A program made the position numbers and the translations under genes. The notes beneath the pieces are model-generated. The model ran no database searches and was not told the origin of the DNA. It was given only the letters and a program-made list of their open reading frames with translations. From Streptomyces sp. NBC_01428 (GTDB lineage Bacteria; Actinomycetota; Actinomycetes; Streptomycetales; Streptomycetaceae), in NCBI RefSeq assembly GCF_036231965.1, contig NZ_CP109499.1:8556001-8620000 (forward strand): a stretch of DNA of 64,000 nt, read 5' to 3'. Below, in pieces: positions 42,381-51,851 of the stretch; the stretch's first letter is position 1; each line of letters begins with the position of its first letter.

Positions 42381-43171
42381 CCCGGAAGCGCGGTTTCCCC
42401 CGTGCCGTCTCCGCTCGTCGACAGGGTGGCCGGGATCCGGTCGCGGATGTTCTGGACCAGGTTCCGCATGGCCATCCGGAAGATCTCGGCCTGGTGGTCG
42501 CCGAGGAACGCGGTGTGCCCGAAGACCTCCAGGACGACCTGGCCGTGCAGGTGGCCCCACGCGCTCAGGACAAGGGCGGTCGCGGGAGGCGGCAGTTCGT
42601 CCCGGCCGGTCGGCGGCAACCCGTCCAGGTAGGCCAGGGCCGAGGGGGAGAGGCCGCCGGTGTCGGCGGCGGCGAGCTGCGCCGCGGAGAAGCCGGCGAA
42701 CAACTCCCGCTCGAAGATGGCGCTCATCCGGCGCGCCGCCCTCGTGGTCGTTCCCTCGGCGGGTGCCGCGTAGTACCGCAGCGGTGTCCCGTAAAGGAGT
42801 TGGAACCGCTCGGGGTGGTCGATGGCCCAACGGCGGTACCCCTCGGCCGCGATGACCACGCCCTCCCGGGCCGTGTCGCCCGCGGTGGCGTCGACCGCGC
42901 TCTGCACGGCCTCGGCCAGCGCGTCGTACGCCCTGACGATGAGCTCGGTGACGAGATCGTCCCGGCTCGGGAAGTAGTGGTAGAGCGCCTGCACGGTCAT
43001 GCCCAGACTCCGGGCCACCGCACGCAGGGACAGGGCGGCGGGCCCGTGTTCCGCGATCTGGCGCTCGGCCGCCTCCAGGATCTCCCGGGTGGCCGCCGCC
43101 CGGCGCCGCTCACGGAGGGAGGGCGGGGCTGTCGCGAGTTCGCCGACCGTCATGTCACGACCGTACGACAT
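42377..43171 (-). CDS. TetR-family regulator (of the MMPL transporter)
   Basis: 264 residues. N-terminal helix-turn-helix: LSLRAVARSLGMTVQALYHY; the C-terminal domain is of the TetR_C type with YRRWAIDHPERFQLLYGTP. Divergent from an MMPL transporter with a perfect palindrome between (43205-43220). ATG 43171 or 43153 are both possible. Effector probably a toxic lipid or drug exported by the transporter. Confidence 0.92.
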   Translation of the reverse strand: MSYGRDMTVGELATAPPSLRERRRAAATREILEAAERQIAEHGPAALSLRAVARSLGMTVQALYHYFPSRDDLVTELIVRAYDALAEAVQSAVDATAGDTAREGVVIAAEGYRRWAIDHPERFQLLYGTPLRYYAAPAEGTTTRAARRMSAIFERELFAGFSAAQLAAADTGGLSPSALAYLDGLPPTGRDELPPPATALVLSAWGHLHGQVVLEVFGHTAFLGDHQAEIFRMAMRNLVQNIRDRIPATLSTSGDGTGETALPG

Positions 43172-43204
43172 CAACTCGCTCTCCGTGGCGTGAGGTTGTG
43201 AACC

Positions 43205-43220
43205 GTCAGAAAAATCTGAC
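43205..43220. promoter_or_regulatory. TetR operator GTCAGA-AAAA-TCTGAC
   Basis: Perfect 6-bp inverted repeat with a 4-bp A spacer, 34 bp upstream of the TetR start and 170 bp before the MMPL start. Confidence 0.7.
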
Positions 43221-43389
43221 ACTGCCAAAGACTCCGCCGTCTCCCTAACGTCGTCAGGGCGACGGCATCCGCGTCGTCGCGTCCGCCCTGCCGGATCCAT
43301 GTGCCGCCGCGGGGTGCCGAGCCGAGCCCTCCCGCCTCGATGCCGCCTGCCCGAAGTCTTCTGACGCCGGGTCACGAAGGAGACCGTCC

Positions 43390-45627
43390 GTGTTTGAACG
43401 CATAGCCGAACTGGTGATCCGCCGCTCCCGGATCGTCCTCGTCGTCGCCGTCGCGGCGTTGGTCCTCATGGGGGTCGCCGGCGCCGGCGCGTTCGGGAAG
43501 CTGATGGGCGGTGGATACGACGACCCCGCCTCCTCGTCCAGTCGCGCCGGGCAGGTCATCGACGAGAAGTTCGGCGGGGAGACCAACCTCGTCCTGCTCG
43601 TCGGGGCATCCTCGGGAGGCGTCGACGCCCCGGCCGCACAGCGGAGCGGCCGGGCCCTGGTGGCCGACCTGAAGAAGGAACCCGATCTGGGGAACGTGAT
43701 CTCGTACTGGGACACGGACAGTCCCGGTCTCCGCTCCGCGGACGGCCGCGAGGCGATGGTTCTCGCCCATGTGGCGGGAGACGGCACCGAGCGGGACGAG
43801 AACGCCAAGCGGGTCATCGACACCTACGCCGGACCGTACAAGGGCGCTCTGACCGTCCGGGCCGGCGGAGGCGCGGCCGTGACCAGCGAGATGGGCGAAC
43901 AGTCCGGCCAGGACCTGGTGCTGGCCGAGTCCATCGCGGTGCCGCTCACCCTCCTGCTGCTCATCGTCGTGTTCGGCAGCGTGGTCGCGGCCCTGCTGCC
44001 CCTGGTGATCGGACTCACCGCGATCGTCGGAACCTTCGCCTGGCTGTTCCTCCTCGGCAGTGTCACCGACGTCTCCGTGTTCGCGATCAACCTGACCACC
44101 GCCCTCGGTCTCGGCCTCGGCATCGACTACGCGCTGCTCATGGTCAGCCGCTTCCGCGAACAGCTCGCGACGGGCGCGAGCGTGGACGACGCCGTCCGGC
44201 GGACGGTGAGCACCGCCGGCCGGACCATCGCGTTCTCCGCCGCGACCGTGGCCGCCGCACTCGGCGCCCTCCTGGTGTTCCCGCAGTACTTCCTCCGCTC
44301 CTTCGGCTACGCCGGGGTCGGCGTCGTCGCCATCGCGGCGCTCAGCACCCTGTTCGTGATGCCCGCGCTGCTCGTCGTCCTCGGGCACCGCGTCAACAGC
44401 GCGCGGATGCCCTGGGCGAGGACCCGGCCCACGGGCAGCAGGCCGCCTCTGTGGGGCCGGATCGCCCGCACCGTCATGCGGCGGCCGGCGCTGACCGCCC
44501 TGCCCGTCCTCGCGGTCCTGCTGCTGGCCGCGAGCCCGCTGCTGGGAATCTCCTTCGGCACGCCGGACGAGCGCGTGCTGCCCGAGAGCGCCGAGAGCCG
44601 CCGGGTCGCCTCGGTGCTGACGGAGAAGTTCGGCGGCAACGACGACGCGGCCCTCCACGTCGTCATCGACGAGCCCCTCGGCAAGCGCCCGTTGGAGACC
44701 TACGCGGTCGCGCTCTCCGGTCTCGAGGGCGTCGCCCGCGTCGAAGCGGGCACGGGCGTCTACGGCGACGGCCGGTCCACGGCGACCGGCCCCGGCAACC
44801 CCGCGCTCGGCCGCCCGGACGCGCAGCGGATCAACGTGGTGACCACCCTGCCGCCGAAGTCGCCGCGGGCGCAGCGGCTGGTCGGTGAGGTGCGCTCGCT
44901 CACGCCGCCGGAGGGGACCCACCCCCTGGTGGGCGGGACCGACGCCGTGCTGGTCGACTCCAAGGCGTCCATCGCCGACCGGCTGCCGCTCGCCGTGGCC
45001 CTGGTCGCCCTCACCACCTTCGTCCTGCTCTTCCTGTTCACCGGCAGCGTCGTGCAGCCCCTGCGCGCCCTGGTCCTCAACCTGCTCAGCCTGGGAGCGA
45101 CGCTCGGGGTGATGACCTGGATCTTCCAGGACGGCCATCTGTCGTCCCCGCTCGGCTTCACGGCACAGCCGATGGAGGTGTCGATGACGGTGCTGATGTT
45201 CTGCATCGCCTTCGGCCTCTCCATGGACTACGAGGTGTTCGTCACCAGCCGGATCAAGGAACTCCACGACGCGGGCCACGACACCGAGTCCGCCGTCGCC
45301 GACGGGCTCGGCCACACCGGACGGATCGTCAGCGCGGCGGCCTGTCTCCTCGCGGTGAGCTTCTTCGCGTTCGGTACGGCCCGGCTCAGCTTCATGCAGA
45401 TGTTCGGCCTGGGCAGTGGACTGGCCATCCTCATCGACGCTGTCGCCGTGCGCGGCATCCTCGTACCCGCCGCGATGCGCCTGCTCGGCCGCTCGGCCTG
45501 GTACGCGCCGCCGTTCCTGCGCACCCTGCACGGGCGGTACGGCCTCAGCGAAGCCGCTCCCGCACCGGTGGCCGCACCGGTGCGACCGGTCACGCCGCCG
45601 TACGTGAAGGACTCGACCGAGGTCTGA
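43390..45627 (+). CDS. MMPL-family RND transporter
   Basis: 745 residues from GTG 43390 with AAGGAGA upstream. Two halves each hold one membrane helix, an extracytoplasmic domain and five helices; signatures GLGLGIDYALLMVSRFREQL (first half) and FGLSMDYEVFVTSRIKELHD (second) are the MMPL proton-relay motifs. It exports hydrophobic compounds or lipids by proton antiport. Controlled by the adjacent TetR (inference from operator). Confidence 0.95.
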   Translation: MFERIAELVIRRSRIVLVVAVAALVLMGVAGAGAFGKLMGGGYDDPASSSSRAGQVIDEKFGGETNLVLLVGASSGGVDAPAAQRSGRALVADLKKEPDLGNVISYWDTDSPGLRSADGREAMVLAHVAGDGTERDENAKRVIDTYAGPYKGALTVRAGGGAAVTSEMGEQSGQDLVLAESIAVPLTLLLLIVVFGSVVAALLPLVIGLTAIVGTFAWLFLLGSVTDVSVFAINLTTALGLGLGIDYALLMVSRFREQLATGASVDDAVRRTVSTAGRTIAFSAATVAAALGALLVFPQYFLRSFGYAGVGVVAIAALSTLFVMPALLVVLGHRVNSARMPWARTRPTGSRPPLWGRIARTVMRRPALTALPVLAVLLLAASPLLGISFGTPDERVLPESAESRRVASVLTEKFGGNDDAALHVVIDEPLGKRPLETYAVALSGLEGVARVEAGTGVYGDGRSTATGPGNPALGRPDAQRINVVTTLPPKSPRAQRLVGEVRSLTPPEGTHPLVGGTDAVLVDSKASIADRLPLAVALVALTTFVLLFLFTGSVVQPLRALVLNLLSLGATLGVMTWIFQDGHLSSPLGFTAQPMEVSMTVLMFCIAFGLSMDYEVFVTSRIKELHDAGHDTESAVADGLGHTGRIVSAAACLLAVSFFAFGTARLSFMQMFGLGSGLAILIDAVAVRGILVPAAMRLLGRSAWYAPPFLRTLHGRYGLSEAAPAPVAAPVRPVTPPYVKDSTEV

Positions 45628-45663
45628 GGCCGCGGCCCGCCTCCCGGGACCAACACGCTTTCC

Positions 45664-45693
45664 GTGCCCGCCTCTTCGAACGGAGGCGGGCAC
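45664..45693. terminator. Bidirectional terminator after MMPL and isochorismatase-like genes
   Basis: GTGCCCGCCTC (45664-45674) pairs perfectly with 45683-45693, between two convergent stops. Confidence 0.8.
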
Positions 45694-45732
45694 CGGCGCG
45701 TGCGACGGCCACCCCGGCGAGAGCGCCGCCTG

Positions 45733-46290
45733 TCAGGCCGAGGCCTTGAGCGTGTCGGCCCATGCGCTCGTCGTCATGACCTCGCAGCGGCGGCCGATGA
45801 CCTTGGTGAGCAGGGTCGTGTGCAGGTCTGCGTCGCGGTCGGCGCAGGCGTCGGACAGGACCGTGACGCGGTAGTCCAGGTCCGCCGCCTCCAGGGCGGT
45901 GGACAGCACGATGCCGCTGGTGGCGATGCCGGCCAGGACGAGGTGGTCGATTCCCCGCACCGCGAGGATCTGACGGAGGTTGTTGCCCGAGAAGGCGCTG
46001 ACGCGGTTCTTGTGCACGAGGATCTCGTCGCCGCGGGGAGCGACGTCCGGGTGGATGGCGGCACCCGGGTCGTCGGCGGTGAAGAGGTGGAGCGGCAGCG
46101 CGCCGAAGATCTTGTTGTCGGCGTGGACGTCGACGTGACCCGGGCGGAGTCGCAGGGCGACATGGATGACGGGGACCTCGGCGGCGCGCGCCGTCTCGAG
46201 TGCCCGGACCGCGTCCGGCAGATAGCCGTCGGGGACGTGCGCGATGTGGTTGAGCTGGAGGTCCATGGAGAGAAGGGCGGTGCGGGACAC
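45733..46290 (-). CDS. Isochorismatase-like hydrolase lacking the usual Cys
   Basis: 185 residues from GTG 46290 with AAAGG upstream. Catalytic Asp lies in LLSMDLQ and Lys in VHKNR, but the nucleophile segment reads GIATSGIVLSTA, with no Cys where amidase members have TDVCV. It may therefore act as an isochorismatase-type hydrolase, which does not need Cys, rather than as a nicotinamidase. It lies 140 bp downstream of the MFS gene on the same strand. Confidence 0.88.
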   Translation of the reverse strand: MSRTALLSMDLQLNHIAHVPDGYLPDAVRALETARAAEVPVIHVALRLRPGHVDVHADNKIFGALPLHLFTADDPGAAIHPDVAPRGDEILVHKNRVSAFSGNNLRQILAVRGIDHLVLAGIATSGIVLSTALEAADLDYRVTVLSDACADRDADLHTTLLTKVIGRRCEVMTTSAWADTLKASA

Positions 46291-46430
46291 GGTTCTGCCT
46301 TTCGCGACGGATACGTGGTTCGGGACGCGCGGGTACGCGGTTCGGGATGCGTCGGCTCGCGGGCACGGGACGCGGGTGATCTCCACGGGGGGGCGGGAGT
46401 GAACTCCCGCGCGGGGTGTGCCGTGCGCCC

Positions 46431-47861
46431 CTATGAGGACGCCGGGGAGGACGAAGAACCGTCCCGGTCGACCGAGACCCGGCGCAGGCTCCGGTCGAAG
46501 ACGGTGATGAGCAGATACAGCACGCCCGCGCCGAGCATGATCCAGGCGAGGTGGTGCATTCCCTCGGTACTGGCACGCTCCCCGAAGGACGCTGCGGTGG
46601 CCGAGGACGCGATCATCGACCCCATGTAGGCGAAGGTGCGCAGCAGTCCGGCGGAGGAGCCGGTGCGCTCGGGGTCGGCCTGGAAGTAGACGGAGTTCTG
46701 CAGGGCCAGACTGTTGGACCCCTGCGGCACGCCGAAGACGACCGCGAGCAGGACCAGCGCCCAGATCGGGCTCGCCGCGGTGAGGGTCAGCATCAACGCG
46801 CAGGCGGCGATCTGGCCGACGCCCCCGAGCAGGAGCTTGCCGAGGACCCCGCCGCGCCGGCCGACGGTCACGGAGACACCTATCCCCACGAGGAACATCG
46901 GGATCTGCACCAGTCCCGCGTGGAACGGCGAGAGTCCGTAACTCTCCTCCGTCCACTGGGTGAATCCGTAGAGGAAGGCGTACGACACGATGTAGGCCAC
47001 CAGGGCCCGCCCGTACGTGGCCAGCAGCGGGGCGTTGCCGCCGAGGACGCGGAGGTCGATGAACGGTGTCTTCGCGCGCAGCTCCCGCAGTGTGAAGCCG
47101 ACGGCGGCGGCGACGGTGATCACCGGCAGGTACCAGTCGCCGGCCCGCAGGTTCATCAGGAACAGCAGCAGCGAGAAGAGCATGGCCGCGAACAGGCCCA
47201 TCCCCGGCAGGTCGACCTGCGAGGCCAGGCCGCCCCGCCCGGCCGTCCGTGTGTGCGGCTGCTTGGGGAGCCGCAGCCGGCCGAGCACGACGGCGACCAC
47301 GGCGAGGGGGATGTTGAGCGCGAACGTGGAGCGCCAGCCGCCCAGTCCGATCAGCAGGCCGCCCAGCAGCGGCCCGACCACGGCGATTGTCTGGTTGGTG
47401 ACCGCCAGTGTGGTCAGGACGCCCGCGGGACTGTCCTGTCCGGTTCGCTCGGCCTCGCTGCGCACCAGGGCCATGGCGGCGGGGTATCCGGCACAGGTGC
47501 CGAAACCGAGCAGGACCCGTGCGGCGATGAGGACGCCGAGGTTCGGGGCGAGGGTGCCGACGACGCCGGCGATGCCGACGAGGCTGGTGCTGAGGAGGAA
47601 GAGGCGACGGGGGCCGAAGAGGTCGATGAGGCGGCCGACGATCGGCTGACCGAGGGCGGTGGCCAGATAGAGGGCCGAGACCAGCCAGGCGGTCTGCGAG
47701 GCCGGGGCCCCGAACGCCACGCCGATGGGGACGAGCGCCACGGCGATGATGGTGGAGTTGATCGGGTTCAGGACCGACCCCAGCATCATCGGGGGGAGGA
47801 GCCGGCGGTCGAAGCCTGCCTTCCTGGTGTCGCCGGGTGCGGCGGCGGTCTGCTCAGTCAC
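46431..47861 (-). CDS. MFS transporter, DHA2-like
   Basis: 476 residues with about 14 membrane helices. Motif A is GRLIDLFGPRRLFLL and motif C-like sequence is GPLLGGLLIGLGGWRSTFAL (20). It is a drug or metabolite proton antiporter. The GTG start overlaps the MarR stop by 8 nt, so regulator and pump are co-translated. The C-terminus is Ser-rich. Confidence 0.92.
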   Translation of the reverse strand: MTEQTAAAPGDTRKAGFDRRLLPPMMLGSVLNPINSTIIAVALVPIGVAFGAPASQTAWLVSALYLATALGQPIVGRLIDLFGPRRLFLLSTSLVGIAGVVGTLAPNLGVLIAARVLLGFGTCAGYPAAMALVRSEAERTGQDSPAGVLTTLAVTNQTIAVVGPLLGGLLIGLGGWRSTFALNIPLAVVAVVLGRLRLPKQPHTRTAGRGGLASQVDLPGMGLFAAMLFSLLLFLMNLRAGDWYLPVITVAAAVGFTLRELRAKTPFIDLRVLGGNAPLLATYGRALVAYIVSYAFLYGFTQWTEESYGLSPFHAGLVQIPMFLVGIGVSVTVGRRGGVLGKLLLGGVGQIAACALMLTLTAASPIWALVLLAVVFGVPQGSNSLALQNSVYFQADPERTGSSAGLLRTFAYMGSMIASSATAASFGERASTEGMHHLAWIMLGAGVLYLLITVFDRSLRRVSVDRDGSSSSPASS

Positions 47862-48300
47862 TGACGAGACGCTCCAGTACGGCCATCGCCGCTATCACGG
47901 TCTGGCGCTCCTTCTCGGTGCACTTCATCTGCAGTTCGGCGGCGAGCCACTCGCCGCGCGCCTGTCTGCCCGCCTCGGCTCGTCGGCGCCCCTCGTCGGT
48001 GAGCGCGATCAGCAGACGCCGGCCGTCACCGGGGTCGCGGCGTCGTTCCACCAGGCCCCGGACCGCCAGGGCGCCGACCGTGGACGCCATCGACTGGTGG
48101 CGCATCCCCTCGGAGACCGCGAGGTCACTGGTCGTGAGCCCTTGGTCGTCCGTCAGGCGGGCCAGCACCGACGCCTGGGTGAGGCTGAGGTCCTCGGTGC
48201 TCCCGGCGGCGCGGATGCGGCGGCGCAGGCGCCCGATGACTCCTCGGACCGACTGCGAGGCGCGGACGGCTGAAGGCGACAGCCCACGATCGTCACTCAT
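47854..48300 (-). CDS. MarR-family regulator, coupled to the MFS pump
   Basis: 148 residues with MarR helix-turn-helix TTSDLAVSEGMRHQSMASTV and wing VERRRDPGDGRRLLIALT. It heads a two-gene operon with the MFS pump. Upstream, CAGTTT occurs twice 13 bp apart near 48337-48355, a possible site. Divergent from the GntR gene. Confidence 0.92.
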   Translation of the reverse strand: MSDDRGLSPSAVRASQSVRGVIGRLRRRIRAAGSTEDLSLTQASVLARLTDDQGLTTSDLAVSEGMRHQSMASTVGALAVRGLVERRRDPGDGRRLLIALTDEGRRRAEAGRQARGEWLAAELQMKCTEKERQTVIAAMAVLERLVSD

Positions 48301-48389
48301 GGCTCCCAGCCTAGGATCGACAGCCCAGGTTGTCCAGTTTACCTGCGCAGTTTGGCTGGATGATCGGCAGGCCGCGGGATCGGAGATCG

Positions 48390-48399
48390 CGGTATACCG
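48390..48399. promoter_or_regulatory. GntR operator copy 1 (CGGTATACCG)
   Basis: Perfect palindrome with core GGTATACC, 227 bp before the GntR start. The same core occurs twice upstream of the ABC operon. Matches the FadR-subfamily form T-N-G-T...A-C-N-A in its core. Confidence 0.6.
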
Positions 48400-48485
48400 A
48401 ATTCCTCGACGGGGTTCCTGCCCGACGGTAGATAGCGGGTGATCGAGGGCAAAGCAGCCAGCATTCCGGTGATCCGCAACCCTAC

Positions 48486-48495
48486 TGGTATGCCA
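48486..48495. promoter_or_regulatory. GntR operator copy 2 (TGGTATGCCA)
   Basis: One mismatch from the perfect TGGTATACCA found at 56613. It lies 131 bp upstream of the GntR start. The rest of the 325-bp gap shows no gene. Confidence 0.5.
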
Positions 48496-48625
48496 AATGC
48501 TAGGGTCCCCGTGACGCACGGCCGAGGAGCGCCGCGTGTCCGCTCGCCCCGGGCCTCCGGGAGCGACCGACCGCGGGTGGCGGCCCTGTTCCCGTCCCCT
48601 TGTCCCGCGTTGGAGGAGTGCCACG

Positions 48626-49294
48626 GTGACCACCCATCCGGACAACGGTGTCTCGCACGTCGACCGCGCCGAGCGGACCCTGCGCGCCGCCATCCTCGAC
48701 GGCACCCACCCGCCGGGCTCCCGGCTGCGTGAGCGCGACCTCTCCGAAGCGCTCGGCTTCTCCCGCGTGCCCGTGCGCGAGGCGCTGTCCCGCCTGGCGG
48801 CGGACGGACTCGTCGAACTCTCGCCCGGCAAGGGCGCGTCGGTGCGCCGGCTGACCCTCCGTGACGTGGACGAGCTGTTCGATCTGCGGCTGAGCCTCGA
48901 GGTGTTCGCCACCCGGCGCGCGGCGCAGGTCAGCGCGGCGGGCGCCAGTACCGCCCGGCTGAGCGAACTGATGACGGTCGCGGAGGACGCCACCCGCCGG
49001 GCCGACGTGCACGAGATCCCCGGCGCGAACACCGCCCTGCACGCGGAGATCGTGGCGCTCACCGGGAACCGGTTGCTGCAGACGACTCTCCAGCCCTCCC
49101 TGGGACTCGTGCAGTGGGTGTTCACCCTCACCGGCGACCGTGACCAGAGCGTCCAGTGCTCCGAACACCAGGACATCTGTGCGGCGATCACCGAAGGCAA
49201 GCCGGATCTCGCCGCCGCCCTCGCCTACACGCACATCGAGATGGGCCGGGCGCCCTCCCTCGCCACGCTCGCCGACGTCCTGCCGGCCGACTGA
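48626..49294 (+). CDS. GntR-family (FadR subfamily) regulator
   Basis: 222 residues from GTG 48626 with GGAGGAG upstream. The winged helix reads RLRERDLSEALGFSRVPVRE and LVELSPGKGASVRRL. The all-helical FCD effector domain follows with Asp/His metal positions (LFDLRLSLEV, LHAEIVALTGN, EHQDICAAI). It precedes the amidohydrolase by 70 bp and probably shares its transcript. Matching palindromes before this gene and before the ABC operon suggest it controls both. Confidence 0.93.
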   Translation: MTTHPDNGVSHVDRAERTLRAAILDGTHPPGSRLRERDLSEALGFSRVPVREALSRLAADGLVELSPGKGASVRRLTLRDVDELFDLRLSLEVFATRRAAQVSAAGASTARLSELMTVAEDATRRADVHEIPGANTALHAEIVALTGNRLLQTTLQPSLGLVQWVFTLTGDRDQSVQCSEHQDICAAITEGKPDLAAALAYTHIEMGRAPSLATLADVLPAD

Positions 49295-49364
49295 GGCACC
49301 TGCGTCGGCCGGCCCCCCGACCACCGTCACTCACGGCACCAACCGCAAGGAGTACGACCCACCC

Positions 49365-50573
49365 ATGCTGATCAGGAACGTCCGCCCCTGGGGCGGGGAG
49401 GCCAGTGACATAGAGATCCGCGACGCCCGGATCTCCGCGATCCTGCCGCACGACCCGGCCCGCACGGACGACGGCACGAGCGTCGACGGCCGCGGCCGCC
49501 TGGCCATGCCCTCCTTCTCCGACGTCCACTGCCACCTGGACTCCAACCGGATCGGCCTGCCGTTCCGCCCGCACACCGGCAAGCCCGGCGTGTGGGGCCT
49601 GACCATGAACGACCGCGACCACTGGCGGGAGGACCCGCCGGTCGCCGAGCGCGCGACCGCCCTGCTGGGCCGCATGATCGAGCGCGGCACCACACGGGTG
49701 CGCAGCTACGCGCAGATCGACGCCGACAGCGGACTGGAGCGCTTCGAGGGCGTCCTCGCCGCGAAGGAGGCGCACAAGGACCGCGCCGACGTCGAGATCA
49801 TGGCGTTCCCGCAGGCGGGCCTCCTCCTGGAGAAGGGGGTGCCGGACCTGATGGACCAGGCGCTCTCCTCGGGGGCCGCGGTCGTCGGCGGCATCGACCC
49901 GTGCACCCTGGACCGCGACCCGGTCCGCCACCTCGACATCGTCTTCGGGCTCGCCGAACGGCATCAGGCCCCCGTCGACATCCACCTCCACGAGCCGGGC
50001 CACCTGGGCGTGTTCAGCACCGACCTGATTCTGGAGCGCACCCGTGCCCTCGGCATGCAGGGCAAGGTGACGCTCTCCCACGCGTACGAGCTCGGCACCG
50101 TGGACGAGGCGACGACCCGGCGCCTCATCGAGGAGTTCGCCGAGCTGGACGTCTCGATGGCCACGATCGCCCCCGCGCAGCAGCAGAACGCCCTGCCGCT
50201 GGCCGACCTGACCCGGGCCGGCGTCCGGGTCGGTCTCGGCGAGGACGGCCAGCGCGACTACTGGTCGCCGTACGGCAACGGCGACATGCTCGACCGCACG
50301 TGGCAGCTGGCGTTCACCAACCGCTACCGGCCGGACGAGCTGATCGAGCACTGCTGGGCGGTCGCGAGCCGGGGCGGCGCCGCGATCCTGGACCCGTCGC
50401 TGGAGCGGCTGACGTCCACGGCCGACCGGCCCGGTGTCGGGGTCGGGGACGCGGCCGACCTCGTCCTCGTCGACGGTGACAGCGTGGCCGCCGCCGTCAT
50501 GGACCGGGGCACCGACCGCACGGTCGTGCAGGCGGGACGGGTCGTCGCGGACCAGCTGCGTCTCGTCGGCTGA
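49365..50573 (+). CDS. Cytosine-deaminase-like amidohydrolase
   Basis: 402 residues, metal-dependent TIM-barrel amidohydrolase. Metal ligands lie in DVHCHLDS (HxH), VDIHLHEPG, LSHAYELG, and Asp in GLGEDGQRDYWSPYG. This arrangement matches cytosine deaminase and N-isopropylammelide-type deaminases. It may process an imported N-heterocycle or cyclic amide; the neighbouring regulator and ABC importer support a catabolic unit. The ATG has AAGGAG 12 nt upstream, slightly long. Confidence 0.9.
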   Translation: MLIRNVRPWGGEASDIEIRDARISAILPHDPARTDDGTSVDGRGRLAMPSFSDVHCHLDSNRIGLPFRPHTGKPGVWGLTMNDRDHWREDPPVAERATALLGRMIERGTTRVRSYAQIDADSGLERFEGVLAAKEAHKDRADVEIMAFPQAGLLLEKGVPDLMDQALSSGAAVVGGIDPCTLDRDPVRHLDIVFGLAERHQAPVDIHLHEPGHLGVFSTDLILERTRALGMQGKVTLSHAYELGTVDEATTRRLIEEFAELDVSMATIAPAQQQNALPLADLTRAGVRVGLGEDGQRDYWSPYGNGDMLDRTWQLAFTNRYRPDELIEHCWAVASRGGAAILDPSLERLTSTADRPGVGVGDAADLVLVDGDSVAAAVMDRGTDRTVVQAGRVVADQLRLVG

Positions 50574-50587
50574 GCCGCCCACCCGCT

Positions 50588-50626
50588 CGTTCGGGCCGGA
50601 CCGCACCGCGCGGTCCGGCCCGAACG
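50588..50626 (+). terminator. Terminator after the amidohydrolase
   Basis: CGTTCGGGCCGGACCG (50588-50603) pairs perfectly with 50611-50626; loop of 7 nt; 14 nt after the stop. Confidence 0.85.
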
Positions 50627-50733
50627 CGTGTCCCCTCGGCGAAGAGGCCTCCGCGAGCGGGCCCTTGAGCGCGGACGCGTGGAGCATCGTCACCAACGAC
50701 CGGCCTGGGCGCGATCCGAAGGACGGAACGACG

Positions 50734-50772
50734 AAGCTCCGTGCCGGGAAACCTCTTCCCGGCACGGAGCTT
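50734..50772 (-). terminator. Terminator after the ABC operon
   Basis: AAGCTCCGTGCCGGGAA (50734-50750) pairs perfectly with 50756-50772 around a 5-nt loop, 35 nt past the last ABC gene stop. Confidence 0.85.
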
Positions 50773-50807
50773 GACGAACTGTCAGGGACAGCCGCCCGCA
50801 GGATGCT

Positions 50808-51851
50808 TCAGACGCCTGCCGTCACCGGGACGTGTGTCGCGTCCGGCGCGGTGCCGTCCTCAGCCACGAGATGGCAGGCGACCTGGCGGGGGACGCCGCC
50901 GTCCTCCGCAGGCGGCAGGGTGCGCAGTTCCGGTGCCTCGGTACGGCAGCGGTCCGTCGCGAGCGGACAGCGGGTGTGGAAGTGACAGCCGGGCGGCGGG
51001 TCGAGCGGACTCGGCAGATCGCCGCCCAGCAGGATCCGGGTCCGCCCACGCTGCTCCTCCGGGTCCGGAACCGGTGCCGCGGACAACAGGGCCTGCGTGT
51101 AGGGGTGCTTGGGGTCGGCGAACAGCTCGGCGGCGGGCGCCTGTTCGACGATCCGTCCGAGGTACATCACGGCGATCCGGTCCGCCAGATACTCCACGGC
51201 CGCCAGGTCGTGCGTGATGAACAGGCAGCCGAAACCGCGCTCGCGCTGGAGGTCCGCGAGCAGGTTGAGGACGGACGCCTGTACCGACACGTCGAGCGCG
51301 GACGTCGGTTCGTCCGCGACGAGCAGCATCGGTTCCACCGCCAGCGCCCGCGCGATGGACACCCGCTGCCGCTGGCCGCCCGAGAGCTGATGGGGTTTCC
51401 GGTCCGCCAGTTCGGGGCGCAGCCCCACCCGGCGCAGCAGCTCGTCGACCCGGCGCGTGGCCTCCGCCCGCCCCGCGAGACCGTGCAACCGGATCGGCTC
51501 CGTGATGATCTGGCGGATGGTCATACGGGGATTGAGTGACGAGGACGGATCCTGGAAGACCAGGTGCACATTGCGGCGCAGGGGCCGCATCGCACGGGCG
51601 GACAGCGTCGTCACGTCGGTTCCGTCGATGACGACCTGACCGTCGGTCGGCTCGTCGAGGCGCACCACGCAGCGGCCCACCGTCGACTTACCGCTGCCGG
51701 ACTCGCCGACCAAGCCGACGACTTCACCGGGTCCGATCGTCAGGGACACCCCGTCGACGGCGCGGACCGTGCCGGTCGGCGAGGCGAAGTGGCGCCGCAG
51801 GTCGCGGACGTCCAGCACCGGGGTGACGTGCACGTCGTCGGGTCCGGTCAT
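50808..51851 (-). CDS. Oligopeptide-type ABC transporter ATPase (OppF-like)
   Basis: 347 residues. Walker [11 protein letters not shown]-loop [15 protein letters not shown], signature LSGGQRQR, Walker [14 protein letters not shown]-loop ITHD; C-terminal oligo_HPY domain with the CxxxC-type iron-sulfur-like Cys region [15 protein letters not shown]. Drives import with OppD. ATGA overlap with the OppD gene. Confidence 0.95.
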   Translation of the reverse strand: MTGPDDVHVTPVLDVRDLRRHFASPTGTVRAVDGVSLTIGPGEVVGLVGESGSGKSTVGRCVVRLDEPTDGQVVIDGTDVTTLSARAMRPLRRNVHLVFQDPSSSLNPRMTIRQIITEPIRLHGLAGRAEATRRVDELLRRVGLRPELADRKPHQLSGGQRQRVSIARALAVEPMLLVADEPTSALDVSVQASVLNLLADLQRERGFGCLFITHDLAAVEYLADRIAVMYLGRIVEQAPAAELFADPKHPYTQALLSAAPVPDPEEQRGRTRILLGGDLPSPLDPPPGCHFHTRCPLATDRCRTEAPELRTLPPAEDGGVPRQVACHLVAEDGTAPDATHVPVTAGV

